Origin: Cyclobacteriaceae bacterium
GTDB lineage: Bacteria > Bacteroidota > Bacteroidia > Cytophagales > Cyclobacteriaceae
Direction: 5' to 3'
NCBI GenBank assembly: GCA_019638235.1
Contig: JAHBUE010000001.1
Span: 916,492 to 980,491, forward strand
DNA: 64,000 nucleotides
The position numbers and the translations under genes were made by a program. This document shows, piece by piece, positions 1-8,911 of the stretch (within the stretch, counting starts at the first letter, position 1; each line of letters opens with the position of its first letter). Below the pieces are notes generated by a model. It was given only the letters and a program-made list of their open reading frames with translations, had not been told where the DNA came from and made no database searches.

Positions 1-2
1 AA

Positions 3-908
3 TCAATCCACTTCCTCATCCGGCAGCATTTCAATATCGTGGATTAACACTTTTTTAGCAATGGCCTGCCCGGTTTTGGTAGCGGCCAATCCGCCCAGGG
101 CGGTTTCCTTATAGCGGGTTTCCATGCTCGCGCCAATTTCGCCCATAGCTTCCACTACTTCATCAACGGGTATTATGCTGCTCACATTGGCCAGCCCGAT
201 TTGTGCCGAACTAAAAGCAATGGCGGCCGCGCTGGCGTTGCGCACAATGCACGGCACTTCTACCAATCCGGCAACGGGGTCGCACACCAAACCCAGCATA
301 CACTGAACGGTAATGGCCACAGCATTAAAGATTTGGTCGGTGTTTCCGCCTAAGCAATACACAATAGCAGCAGAACCCATTGCAGCAGCAGTTCCGGTTT
401 CGGCCTGGCAGCCGCCCACCGCCCCGGCTATGCTGGCTTTCTGTTCCATGATGAGCGCCACACCGGCAGCAAGCAACATGGCTTCTAAAATTTTTTTATC
501 GTCAACGGTGTGTAACTCTTGCAAGGTGTAAAGCACACCGGGCATAATGCCGCTGGCACCTGCTGTTGGCGCGGCCACCACGCGCCCCATGCACGAGTTT
601 ACTTCCTTGGCAGCCAGCGCACGGGAAATAAGGTTCTGAAATTCTTTCGATAAAACGGTTTGCGGATGATTATACACTTTCTTGGCTCCGTTGTTTACCA
701 TGCCCGAACGCGAGGTCATGTCTTCAGTAAGCCCTGTGGCAACGGCTTCTTTCATTACCGTCCAGGCTTTGGCGAGGCCCTCCCATATTTGTTCTTCGTT
801 GCGCCCTTTCTGCGATTGTTCATACTCCAGCACTACCTGTACCAGCGAGAGTTTTTTGTCTTCTGCATATTTTTTCCAGTTGGCAAATGAATCAAAAAAG
901 AAGGCCAT
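3..908 (-). CDS. sdaAA: L-serine dehydratase, iron-sulfur type, alpha subunit
   Basis: Deaminates L-serine to pyruvate and ammonia in the cytoplasm. The 301-residue protein has the alpha-subunit signature: a block reading CMGRVVAAPTAGASG, then GGCQAETGTAAAMG, then a CDPVAGLVEVPC block; these cysteines are the expected [4Fe-4S] ligands of this family. Length fits a stand-alone alpha subunit (about 290-300 aa). The beta subunit is not in the window and may lie beyond the left edge. The stop codon is at 3-5, so the gene is complete. An upstream TATCTTTG box (982-989, minus) and a leader hairpin (943-972) lie before it. With gcvP, gcvH and lipA nearby it fits serine/glycine catabolism. Confidence 0.93.
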   Translation of the reverse strand: MAFFFDSFANWKKYAEDKKLSLVQVVLEYEQSQKGRNEEQIWEGLAKAWTVMKEAVATGLTEDMTSRSGMVNNGAKKVYNHPQTVLSKEFQNLISRALAAKEVNSCMGRVVAAPTAGASGIMPGVLYTLQELHTVDDKKILEAMLLAAGVALIMEQKASIAGAVGGCQAETGTAAAMGSAAIVYCLGGNTDQIFNAVAITVQCMLGLVCDPVAGLVEVPCIVRNASAAAIAFSSAQIGLANVSSIIPVDEVVEAMGEIGASMETRYKETALGGLAATKTGQAIAKKVLIHDIEMLPDEEVD

Positions 909-942
909 AATATTAGGGGTTATGAATTAGGACTTAGGTGTT

Positions 943-972
943 TACCTGCCGAAACTTTAGCGTAGGCAGGTA
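943..972. repeat. Short inverted repeat in leader of serine dehydratase gene
   Basis: TACCTGCC at 943-950 is the reverse complement of GGCAGGTA at 965-972, with a 14-base loop. If transcription starts at the minus-strand box 982-989, the hairpin sits at the very 5' end of the mRNA. A related CCTGCC/GGCAGG palindrome is nested in the repeat at 24510-24620, so it may be a dispersed repeat rather than a gene-specific regulator. Confidence 0.55.
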
Positions 973-981
973 GAGCTTGTT

Positions 982-989
982 CAAAGATA
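982..989 (-). promoter_or_regulatory. Putative Bacteroidota -7 box (TATCTTTG) for serine dehydratase
   Basis: The minus strand reads TATCTTTG, matching the Bacteroidota TAnnTTTG consensus, about 73 bases before the start codon at 908. No TTG -33 element is seen at the usual 17-23 base spacing, so the call rests on one box. Confidence 0.4.
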
Positions 990-1023
990 CAAAAGAAAAA
1001 TGCAGTGTCGGGTGCGGGCTTTC

Positions 1024-1839
1024 TCAATTCCTTAACTGCACTAATTCGGCAATTTTTTGAATAGTTACTAAACTGATAACTACTAAGAATAATAGAGTAA
1101 CAGTTCGTGCAGAAATTTTATGACTGAACAGTACGCCCAACGGTGAGCCAATCAGTACGCCAATGGAAAGCGGCAAAATCATTGGTAATACAATTAGTCC
1201 TTTGCTGTGCGGAATGACATTGGCCGGCTCTAAAAACAAATTGTTTACAGAGAGCCACAAGGCAATGGCAAAGATAGTTCCGAATGAAATGGATTTTGCT
1301 TTCAGAATATCTACACGTTGCCATAGGTTTAACATGGGGATAATCAGTGTGCCGCCACCTAATCCCGTAAGGGCAGCGGCCGCGCCTGCCGCGCTGCCGG
1401 TAACCAATAATTTTCCGGTAGTTACGTGTTCATCTGTTGGGTTTGATAGTTTAAGTTTTTTAAATGTTTGAAAAATGATGATGAACATAAAGAACACCAC
1501 TACTGCGTTGAAAAAATTTTTTGAATACAAATCACTTTTAACGACCAGCTCAAACACGATAAAGGAAACGATTACAGCGCCAAGCGAAGTCCAGAGTAAT
1601 TCTTTCAGGTAGAATGTGCGTTGCCGGATAGTAGTAACCATGTTGGCAAACGAAGAAACCATTGTAGCAAAAATAGAGTTGGCAATGGTAACGCTTACGG
1701 CATAGCTGTCGGGCACACCGTAGCGGGTAAGCACCATCGGAATGATGCCGAGCATAATAAAGCCCGTGCCGATGCCGGTTAGTCCGGCAATGAACCCGCC
1801 AATCAGCCCGGCAATGCCCAGAAGTAGATTTTCTATCAT
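1024..1839 (-). CDS. TauE/SafE-family sulfite exporter-type permease
   Basis: A 271-residue polytopic inner-membrane protein of the TauE/SafE (DUF81) family, whose members move sulfite, organosulfonates or other small anions. It begins with the glycine-rich MIENLLLGIAGLIGGFIAGL segment and has the internal duplication of the family: the second half repeats a glycine-rich helix around TGSAAGAAAALTGLGGGTLI. About eight membrane segments are visible. Substrate cannot be read from sequence, and no sulfur-metabolism genes adjoin it. It is a single gene with gaps on both sides. Confidence 0.88.
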   Translation of the reverse strand: MIENLLLGIAGLIGGFIAGLTGIGTGFIMLGIIPMVLTRYGVPDSYAVSVTIANSIFATMVSSFANMVTTIRQRTFYLKELLWTSLGAVIVSFIVFELVVKSDLYSKNFFNAVVVFFMFIIIFQTFKKLKLSNPTDEHVTTGKLLVTGSAAGAAAALTGLGGGTLIIPMLNLWQRVDILKAKSISFGTIFAIALWLSVNNLFLEPANVIPHSKGLIVLPMILPLSIGVLIGSPLGVLFSHKISARTVTLLFLVVISLVTIQKIAELVQLRN

Positions 1840-1981
1840 CGAACAGAGAGTGTGTACTCCAAAGGTAACCCTATCGGTTTAAAAAATATCAGGAACTGAT
1901 ATTAATTGTGTGGTTAATACGTTGTATTAAGGTGAGGGAGAGGTTACGTAAACTCAACGTAACTGAATTTATAGCAACAGT

Positions 1982-2134
1982 ATGAACAACGAGAGGGAAA
2001 ATAGGGGAATGGTAAGGGAGCGCATCAGGCGAATTTTAAAATCGTCCGACCGTACAGATGTGGTTGTGAGGGTGTTAATTGCGGTGTTGATTGTGCTGAT
2101 GATTTTCTTTACAGGTTATTACCTGTTTGCCTGA
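1982..2134 (+). CDS. 50-residue single-pass membrane microprotein, unknown function
   Basis: An ATG-to-TGA frame of 50 codons lies in a gap otherwise without genes. The product starts with a basic, polar N-terminus (MNNERENRGMVRERIRRILK), followed by one hydrophobic helix at about residues 28-49 (VVVRVLIAVLIVLMIFF and on) and ends almost directly after it. The pattern of a positive cytoplasmic tail plus one transmembrane helix is typical of real small membrane proteins and unlikely in random DNA. It ends 2 bases before the 3' end of the convergent DUF3299 gene. I do not recognise a family. Confidence 0.6.
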   Translation: MNNERENRGMVRERIRRILKSSDRTDVVVRVLIAVLIVLMIFFTGYYLFA

Positions 2135-2136
2135 AT

Positions 2137-2598
2137 TTAAAAATCAATTTCACCCAGAAACTCGGCTTGCTCCAGGATGTAAATCATCTGGTCGGGATTT
2201 TTGTTGTTTAACACCAGTATGCCTTTTACTTCAACAGGCTTTTCCGTATAGGTAATGGGCTTTTTCAAAAACACCTGCACAACAGACTCAGGCCCGCCCA
2301 CACCACAAAAGAAACAGGCATTGAGCGGGAGAGAGGTTAGCATAAACGCGGTACCCTTTGTTCCGTTATCGAACGGAACCATATACCCCGGCAGCACAAC
2401 TGATTTCCCGGCTAACGATTTCGCGGCTGCGCTGAAGATTGGTTTCTCATATTCGCCCAGGTCGTCCTTTGCTTTTTCATATTGAATATCGTACAGCTTA
2501 GGCCACACAAGCGAAGGAAAACCCTGATAGGTGTTTTTTGTTTGCGCGAACAAACCAACGTAACTGAATATTGATATAACGAAGAAGAATGACTTCAT
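2137..2598 (-). CDS. Exported DUF3299-family protein
   Basis: A 153-residue protein with an N-terminal signal peptide (MKSFFFVISIFSYVGLFAQ). The mature part carries the DUF3299-like core: GKSVVLPGYMVPFD followed by a LPLNACFFCGVGGPESVV stretch with two closely spaced cysteines (C-F-F-C). Homologues elsewhere often sit beside ABC-type macrolide or metal export genes, but none are here. The CxxC-like motif suggests metal binding or redox chemistry in the periplasm; this is inference. The function of the family is not established. Confidence 0.75.
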   Translation of the reverse strand: MKSFFFVISIFSYVGLFAQTKNTYQGFPSLVWPKLYDIQYEKAKDDLGEYEKPIFSAAAKSLAGKSVVLPGYMVPFDNGTKGTAFMLTSLPLNACFFCGVGGPESVVQVFLKKPITYTEKPVEVKGILVLNNKNPDQMIYILEQAEFLGEIDF

Positions 2599-2613
2599 TT
2601 TGATGTTTAATTA

Positions 2614-2662
2614 TAACCTCACCTCCTGCCCCTCTCCCGCAGGAGAAGGGAAGAGAGTTTTA
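2614..2662. repeat. Partial copy of a palindromic intergenic repeat
   Basis: The segment begins AACCTCACCTCC, followed by a hairpin-forming CCCCTCTCCCGC AGGAGAAGGG core. It resembles the fuller element at 51687-51802 and the core of the elements at 17273-17358 and 24510-24620. It lies between the gcvP stop and the DUF3299 start, and may act as a transcription barrier or be a remnant of a dispersed repeat. Confidence 0.5.
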
Positions 2663-2667
2663 AAAAT

Positions 2668-5538
2668 TTAAGCCGTTACTGATTCCTCGGTTTTCTCATA
2701 CAACTCCACCGGCAAACAACTGCACACTAAGTTTCTGTCGCCATAGGCATTGTCAACCCGGCTAACACCCGGCCAAAATTTCGCTGTGCGCACAAACGGT
2801 AGCGGGTAGGCGGCTTTCTGCCGGCTGTACGGACGCCCCCACGCATCTGCTGTAACTACCGATGCGGTGTGTGGCGCATGTTTCAATACATTGTTTTCTT
2901 TATCGGCTTTGCCTTCTTCTACCTCACGAATTTCATTTCTGATTTCAATCAACGCATCACAAAAGCGGTCAAGTTCTTCTTTGGTTTCGCTTTCGGTAGG
3001 TTCAATCATCAGTGTGCCGGCAACAGGAAAAGAAACCGTTGGTGCATGGAAACCATAATCCATTAACCGCTTGGCAATGTCTTCTACTTCAATGCCTGCT
3101 TTTTTGAAATCGCGACAATCGGCAATCATTTCGTGGGCACAACGCCCGTTGGTGCCGGTGTATAAAATTTTATAATGTCCTTCCAGCTTGTCTTTAATAT
3201 AGTTGGCATTCAATATCGCCAATTTTGTAGCGTTTGTTAAACCTTCGCCACCCATCATGGCAATGTAGGCGTATGAAATAGCCAGGATGCCGGCACTTCC
3301 CCAGGGAGCTGCCGATACTGCCGTAATGGCGCTATCGCCACCGGTTTTTACAACAGCATGTCCGGGAAGGAAAGGTTTCAGTTTATCGTTTACACAAATC
3401 GGCCCCATGCCGGGTCCGCCACCGCCATGCGGAATGCAAAATGTTTTATGGAGATTTAAGTGACACACATCCGCACCAATGTTGGCCGGTGATGTAAGCC
3501 CTACCTGTGCGTTCATGTTAGCGCCATCCATGTAAACAAGTCCGCCATTGGCATGTATGGTTTCGCATATCTCGGTTATGGCTTCTTCAAACACGCCATG
3601 CGTGGACGGATAGGTTACCATGAGGCACGAAAGTTTTTCTTTGTGCTGTGCTGCTTTTGCTTTTAAATCGGCCACATCAATTTTTCCTTCGGCATCAGAT
3701 TTTACAATCACCACTTCCATACCGGCCATTACTGCACTGGCCGGGTTAGTTCCATGTGCCGATGCTGGAATCAAAGCAATGTTTCTGAGCGTATCGCCAC
3801 GATGCTGATGATATGCACGGATTACCATAAGCCCGGCATACTCGCCTTGTGCACCGCTGTTTGGTTGTAACGAAACACCGGTGAAGCCTGTGATTTCAGC
3901 AAGCCATGCTTCGAGATTTTGTGTAAGTGCGCCATAGCCTTGTGTTTGATTGGCAGGTGCAAACGGATGAATGTTGCCCAGCTCAGGCCACGTTACCGGA
4001 ATCATTTCGGTAGTGGCGTTCAGTTTCATGGTGCACGACCCTAACGATATCATTGAGTGCACCATCGACAGGTCTTTATTTTCTAATCGTTTTATGTACC
4101 GCAGCATTTCATGTTCAGCATGATAGCTGGTAAACACGGGGTGCATCATGTAGGCTGATGTGCGTTGCAGCGATGAGGGAATAGTGGCAGTAACATTTGT
4201 TTGCCCGGCTTTTGCTCCAAAAATTTCCAACAGCGAATTTACATCATCGGGTGTAGTGGTTTCATCTAACGAAATACCGACATGATTGCTTTCAAAATAG
4301 CGCAGGTTGATTTCGCGCTTTTCAGCTTCATGCCTGATAGAGTCTTTATCGCTTACTTCAACTTTTAGCGTATCAAAGAAATATTCATTAACCTGTTTCA
4401 GCCCTTTTGCTTTCAAGCCGTCATTCAACATTACGGCAAGCCCATGAACGCGCCCTGCAATTTTTTTCAATCCGTCAGGGCCATGATATACTCCGTACAT
4501 ACCGGCCATTACGGCTAACAATACTTGTGCTGTACAAATATTGGACGTTGCTTTTTCTCTGCGGATGTGTTGCTCGCGTGTTTGCAAAGCCATACGATAT
4601 GCAGGCTTTCCTTGTGCATCGATAGACGCACCGATGATACGGCCGGGCATCTGCCGTTTAAAATCTTCTTTGGTAGCGAAGTAGGCCGCATGAGGGCCGC
4701 CAAAGCCCATTGGCACGCCAAGCCGTTGACTTGACCCGACTACTACATCAGCGCCCATTTCGCCCGGTGATTTCAACACGGTAAGGGCAAGTAAATCTGC
4801 CGCCATTGCCACAAACACATTGTTTTCGTGCGCGGCCTGTATAAAGGCTGTATGGTCGGCAATAGCGCCATTGCTGTCGGGGTATTGAATGAACACACCA
4901 AATAAATCCGGGTTGGTAACATCAAGGCTGGCGAGGTCATCTACAACCAATGTAATGCCCAATGGTGCCGAACGGGTTCTCAACACATCTATGGTTTGAG
5001 GAAATGTATTCTTATCAACAAAAAATGTTGAAGCGTTTTTCTTAACGGGTTTTAACGAAGCATGAAACAGGTGCATGGCCTCGGCCGCAGCGGTTCCTTC
5101 ATCCAATAACGAAGCGTTGGCAATCTGCATCCCGGTAAGGTCAATTACCATAGTTTGAAAATTTATCAGTGCCTCTAACCGGCCTTGTGCGATTTCTGCC
5201 TGGTAGGGTGTGTAGGCCGTGTACCATCCGGGGTTTTCGAGAATGTTTCGCAGAATTACGCCCGGTGTATAGGTATTGTAATATCCCATGCCAATGTACG
5301 ACTTGTACAACTTGTTTTTGGAGGCAAGGGCTTTGAAGCTTTTCAGAAATTCCTGTTCGGTTTGTGCCGCTGGCAGGTTTAATGGTTTTTTAAGGCGGAT
5401 GTTGGCCGGCACGGTCTGGTCAATCAGTTCATCAACGGACGAAGCCTTTACGGTTTTCAGCATTTCGGCAACTTGCGCGGCATCAGGCCCGTTGTGTCGG
5501 CTTTCAAATTTTTCGGAATACAATGGATTAATGGTCAT
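2668..5538 (-). CDS. gcvP: Glycine dehydrogenase (decarboxylating), P-protein
   Basis: Single-chain P-protein of the glycine cleavage system: PLP-dependent decarboxylation of glycine with transfer of the aminomethyl group to lipoylated GcvH. I place the start at 5538 ([20 protein letters not shown]), giving 956 aa, the usual length; the longer open frame upstream has no family similarity and would overlap the promoter box. The PLP lysine is K698 in [20 protein letters not shown], preceded by a conserved [10 protein letters not shown] block. GcvH and lipoyl synthase are encoded about 8 kb away; GcvT is not in the window. Confidence 0.97.
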   Translation of the reverse strand: MTINPLYSEKFESRHNGPDAAQVAEMLKTVKASSVDELIDQTVPANIRLKKPLNLPAAQTEQEFLKSFKALASKNKLYKSYIGMGYYNTYTPGVILRNILENPGWYTAYTPYQAEIAQGRLEALINFQTMVIDLTGMQIANASLLDEGTAAAEAMHLFHASLKPVKKNASTFFVDKNTFPQTIDVLRTRSAPLGITLVVDDLASLDVTNPDLFGVFIQYPDSNGAIADHTAFIQAAHENNVFVAMAADLLALTVLKSPGEMGADVVVGSSQRLGVPMGFGGPHAAYFATKEDFKRQMPGRIIGASIDAQGKPAYRMALQTREQHIRREKATSNICTAQVLLAVMAGMYGVYHGPDGLKKIAGRVHGLAVMLNDGLKAKGLKQVNEYFFDTLKVEVSDKDSIRHEAEKREINLRYFESNHVGISLDETTTPDDVNSLLEIFGAKAGQTNVTATIPSSLQRTSAYMMHPVFTSYHAEHEMLRYIKRLENKDLSMVHSMISLGSCTMKLNATTEMIPVTWPELGNIHPFAPANQTQGYGALTQNLEAWLAEITGFTGVSLQPNSGAQGEYAGLMVIRAYHQHRGDTLRNIALIPASAHGTNPASAVMAGMEVVIVKSDAEGKIDVADLKAKAAQHKEKLSCLMVTYPSTHGVFEEAITEICETIHANGGLVYMDGANMNAQVGLTSPANIGADVCHLNLHKTFCIPHGGGGPGMGPICVNDKLKPFLPGHAVVKTGGDSAITAVSAAPWGSAGILAISYAYIAMMGGEGLTNATKLAILNANYIKDKLEGHYKILYTGTNGRCAHEMIADCRDFKKAGIEVEDIAKRLMDYGFHAPTVSFPVAGTLMIEPTESETKEELDRFCDALIEIRNEIREVEEGKADKENNVLKHAPHTASVVTADAWGRPYSRQKAAYPLPFVRTAKFWPGVSRVDNAYGDRNLVCSCLPVELYEKTEESVTA

Positions 5539-5582
5539 AGTATATAAGTATCTGATTGATTTTTGGTAGGAATTTTCGGCCA

Positions 5583-5590
5583 CAAAGGTA
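5583..5590 (-). promoter_or_regulatory. Putative -7 box (TACCTTTG) of gcvP
   Basis: The minus strand reads TACCTTTG, an exact TAnnTTTG match, 45 bases upstream of the gcvP ATG at 5538. A TTG lies 14 bases further upstream (5605-5607), slightly closer than the normal -33 spacing. Confidence 0.45.
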
Positions 5591-5687
5591 AAACAGGGAA
5601 CACACAATTTTGCACCGCTTACCATGATTTCTATCACCTTGTTTAACCGCTCCTGTTATCGTTTGTTTCCATTAGAATTTAAGGCTT

Positions 5688-5715
5688 TTGTATTGTTTGC
5701 CGATGCTTATCTTTG
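5688..5715 (+). promoter_or_regulatory. Putative promoter of M28 peptidase gene (TTG-17-TATCTTTG)
   Basis: A TTG at 5688-5690 and TATCTTTG at 5708-5715 are 17 bases apart, matching the Bacteroidota -33/-7 arrangement. The ATG at 5740 lies about 25 bases after the box. This is the best-formed promoter in the window. Confidence 0.55.
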
Positions 5716-5739
5716 ACCAAAATCTTAATCTATATAAAC

Positions 5740-7224
5740 ATGAAAAACAGATTGTTAGTGCTGGCACTGGTTGTGCTGGCGGGTGGCGTCTTTGCACAGG
5801 ATGCCACAGTCAAAAAATATGGCGACCAGGTTAAAAAAGCCGATTTAAAAGAATACCTGACCATTCTGGCATCCGATGCCCTGGAAGGTCGCGAAACCGG
5901 AACCCGGGGTCAGCGCATGGCGGCCGCGTTCATTGCTTCGCACTTTGAAGAATTAGGGTTGCAACCCCCCGTTAACGGAAGCTACTATCAGCCCGTAACG
6001 CTTTATTCATCGGGCACGCCCGAAGTGAGCTTTAATGCCGGTGGCATTGCGTTAACAGAGAATGAATATATCTATTTTGGTGCTGGCGCAACTTCCGGCT
6101 ACACGGAACTGCCCTTAGTTTTTGCCGGTACAGGTTCGGATGAAGACCTGGCGCAGGTAGATGTGAAAGGAAAGGCAGCAATAATTTTGATGGGCAGCAC
6201 GGCTTCCATGCGCAACAACCCGGCCATAGGCAAGCTGCGCGAAAAAGAAGCAAAGTTGGTTATACTGGCTATGGATAGCGAAGATGATTTTAAAACCACA
6301 GCCGGGCAGATTCGTATGTTTAGTGGTGGAAGAATGAGCTTAGAGAAGGGTGCAGCGTCCAACAATCTGGGTACGTTCCTGATTTCTCCTTCGGCAGCCG
6401 GAAGAATTTTTAAATCAACACCTGAAAAATTAAAGAAGGCTACCGGTAAAAATCTTGCCAAGATTAAGCCTACTACAACCGGATTTACCATTGCACAGAA
6501 ATACAATGAAGTGAAAACTTCAAACGTGCTGGGCTATTTGGAAGGAACCGATAAAAAAGATGAGGTGATTGTTATTACTGCCCACTACGACCACATCGGT
6601 AAACTTGCAAGCGGTGAGGGCGACCTGATTAACAACGGAGCGGATGATGATGGCTCAGGCACCGTTGCCGTTATGGCTCTTGCCAATGCTTTTGTAAAAG
6701 CCAAGAAAGAGGGACATGGCCCGCGCAGAAGCATTTTGTTTATGCTGGTAACAGGCGAGGAAAAAGGATTGTTGGGTTCGCGGTATTATACAGACATCAG
6801 CCCGGTTTTCCCGCTTGAGAAAACAGTAGTAAACCTGAACATTGATATGGTGGGCCGCAGCGACCCGCAGCATAAAGACAGCGCACCGTATGTATATGTA
6901 ATCGGTTCGGATAAACTTTCAACCGAGTTGCATAACCTGAGCGAAGACGTGAACAAAAAATATACGAACCTGGTATTTGATTACACCTATAATGACCAAA
7001 ATCACCCGGAGCGTTTATACTATCGTTCCGACCACTGGAACTTTGCAAAAAATAATGTTCCTATCATCTTCTATTTTGATGGTATCCATGAAGATTACCA
7101 TAAGCCCAGTGATGAGGTTGACAAAATTGAATTTGATTTGCTAACCCAGCGCGCGCAATGTGTGTTCTACACAGCATGGGAAATCGCCAATCGCGATAAG
7201 CGAATTGTGCCGGATGCTAAATAG
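5740..7224 (+). CDS. Exported M28-family zinc metallopeptidase with PA domain
   Basis: Secreted or periplasmic aminopeptidase-type enzyme. The start at 5740 gives MKNRLLVLALVVLAGGVFAQ, a clean signal peptide; an earlier in-frame ATG would add nine residues ahead of it and overlap the promoter box. A PA (protease-associated) insert occupies roughly residues 95-250. The zinc-site motifs of M28 follow: AHYDHIG (H282 at its start), NNGADDDGSG, TGEEKGLLGS, NIDMVGR, and a late HEDYHKPSDEVD block with the last histidine ligand. Peptide substrate is unknown. Its stop is only 6 bases before the next ATG, so it is co-transcribed with the amidohydrolase gene, which suggests joint use of peptides or N-acyl amino acids. 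Confidence 0.92.
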   Translation: MKNRLLVLALVVLAGGVFAQDATVKKYGDQVKKADLKEYLTILASDALEGRETGTRGQRMAAAFIASHFEELGLQPPVNGSYYQPVTLYSSGTPEVSFNAGGIALTENEYIYFGAGATSGYTELPLVFAGTGSDEDLAQVDVKGKAAIILMGSTASMRNNPAIGKLREKEAKLVILAMDSEDDFKTTAGQIRMFSGGRMSLEKGAASNNLGTFLISPSAAGRIFKSTPEKLKKATGKNLAKIKPTTTGFTIAQKYNEVKTSNVLGYLEGTDKKDEVIVITAHYDHIGKLASGEGDLINNGADDDGSGTVAVMALANAFVKAKKEGHGPRRSILFMLVTGEEKGLLGSRYYTDISPVFPLEKTVVNLNIDMVGRSDPQHKDSAPYVYVIGSDKLSTELHNLSEDVNKKYTNLVFDYTYNDQNHPERLYYRSDHWNFAKNNVPIIFYFDGIHEDYHKPSDEVDKIEFDLLTQRAQCVFYTAWEIANRDKRIVPDAK

Positions 7225-7230
7225 AAAGGT

Positions 7231-8814
7231 ATGTGCATAAGCAGAAAATACCTTATAGTATGTATTGTTGCCATGCTCCCGTTTGTGGGCATGGCACAAT
7301 CATTTTATGACGTCATCATCCGTAACGGAAAAATCATTGACGGCTCCGGCAATCCCTGGTTTATTGCCGATGTGGGGGTTAAGGATGGAAAAATCATCCG
7401 CATAGGAAAACTTAGCGAAGCCACAGCCGAAAAAATAATTGATGCCAACGGGTTGATTGTTGCGCCAGGCTTTATTGATGTGCATACACACATTGAAGGA
7501 AACGAAATCAGGATACCGACAGCCGGTAATTTTATTATGGATGGCGTAACCTCTGTTATTACCGGCAACTGCGGTGGCTCTTCATTAGATGTAGCTGATT
7601 ACTTCCGGCAAATCGACAGCGTAAAAACGTCCATAAACATTGCAACACTCATCGGGCACAATACCGTGCGCAGGGCAGTGCTGGGCGAATACCAACGCGA
7701 CCCTACACCCGAAGAACAACTTCAGATGGAGCAGTTGGTAGAGAAGGCTATGCAGGATGGCGCAGTGGGATTATCAACCGGGTTGATTTATGTGCCGGGC
7801 ACGTACTCCAAAACAGAAGAAGTGGTAGGATTAGCTAAGGCGGCTTCGCGCTATGGCGGTGTGTATGCCTCGCATATTCGCAGCGAAGGCGATAACGTAA
7901 CGCAAGCCATTGACGAAGCTATATCCATTGGTGAAGTGGCCAATATGCCAGTAGAAATATCACACTTTAAAGTAACCTACAAACCAAACTGGGGGCGCTC
8001 GATGCACACCTTAACGCAGGTTGAGCATGCGCGCTTGCGCGGAATTGATGTTACCATTGACCAGTATCCTTATGTAGCCAGTAGCACTACGTTAAACACT
8101 ACGGTGCCAAGCTGGGTGTTTTCGGGTGGGAGAGATTCGGTATTGTGGCGATTGAACGATAAGGCTACACGACTGAAAATAAAAAAGGAAATGGTGGAAA
8201 TGCTGGAGAACAAAAAACTTAAAAATTATACGTATGCGCTGATTGCGCGATATGCTCCAGACAGCACGTATAACGGAAAGACAATCACAGAAGTAAATAA
8301 GTTGAAAGGCAGAAAAAGCAAACCCATACTGGAGGCCGAAACTATTCTTGAACTCATTGCTTCAACTTCGCGTGTGCAAATGGTGTACTTCAGTATGGAC
8401 GAAGCCGACCTGCGCAGAATTTTACAATATCCGTTTAATATGTTTGCTTCCGATGCCGGTATCAATCGGTATGGTACGGGTATGCCGCACCCGCGTGCGT
8501 ATGGAACCAATGCACGTGTGCTGAGTCAATACGTGCGCGAACTGAAAATTATTCACCTGGAAGAGGCCATTCGCAGGATGACATCGTTGCCCGCTTCGCG
8601 TTTTAACATTCGCGACCGGGGGTTGTTGCGCGAAGGCATGGCTGCCGACATCGTAATTTTTGATGAAGCCAAAGTAGGCGATAAGGCAACGTTTGATAAG
8701 CCCCATGCCTATTCGGAAGGATTTGAATACATTATTGTGAACGGACAACTTACAGCCGAACACGGAAAACACACCGGTGTTCGCAATGGTGTGGTGCTAA
8801 AGCCGGCCCGGTAA
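7231..8814 (+). CDS. Exported D-aminoacylase-like amidohydrolase
   Basis: A 527-residue metal-dependent hydrolase of the N-acyl-D-amino-acid deacylase group. An N-terminal signal peptide (ends near GMAQ) precedes the usual urease-like beta-sandwich start YDVIIRNGKIIDGSGNPW. The metal site begins with H85-T-H87 in APGFIDVHTHIEGN; further conserved blocks are GHNTVR, STGLIYVPGTY, YASHIRSEGD and FASDAGINRYG. The C-terminus returns to the small beta domain (REGMAADIVIFDE). Such enzymes release D-amino acids or process N-acylated or isoaspartyl peptides. The pairing with the M28 peptidase 6 bases upstream supports a role in extracytoplasmic peptide use; the exact substrate is inference. Confidence 0.88.
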   Translation: MCISRKYLIVCIVAMLPFVGMAQSFYDVIIRNGKIIDGSGNPWFIADVGVKDGKIIRIGKLSEATAEKIIDANGLIVAPGFIDVHTHIEGNEIRIPTAGNFIMDGVTSVITGNCGGSSLDVADYFRQIDSVKTSINIATLIGHNTVRRAVLGEYQRDPTPEEQLQMEQLVEKAMQDGAVGLSTGLIYVPGTYSKTEEVVGLAKAASRYGGVYASHIRSEGDNVTQAIDEAISIGEVANMPVEISHFKVTYKPNWGRSMHTLTQVEHARLRGIDVTIDQYPYVASSTTLNTTVPSWVFSGGRDSVLWRLNDKATRLKIKKEMVEMLENKKLKNYTYALIARYAPDSTYNGKTITEVNKLKGRKSKPILEAETILELIASTSRVQMVYFSMDEADLRRILQYPFNMFASDAGINRYGTGMPHPRAYGTNARVLSQYVRELKIIHLEEAIRRMTSLPASRFNIRDRGLLREGMAADIVIFDEAKVGDKATFDKPHAYSEGFEYIIVNGQLTAEHGKHTGVRNGVVLKPAR

Positions 8815-8911
8815 AATAAATAGGTGATTCCATGCGTACTTAAAAAATAAAAATTAACACATGAAACCTTAATAACACGCATTTCGTCTAACCCCCAATA
8901 CACCTTTGATT

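Noticed and set aside
5539..5637. N-terminal extension of GcvP
   Set aside because: The 33 extra codons do not resemble P-proteins and overlap the likely promoter; the standard N-terminus begins at 5538.
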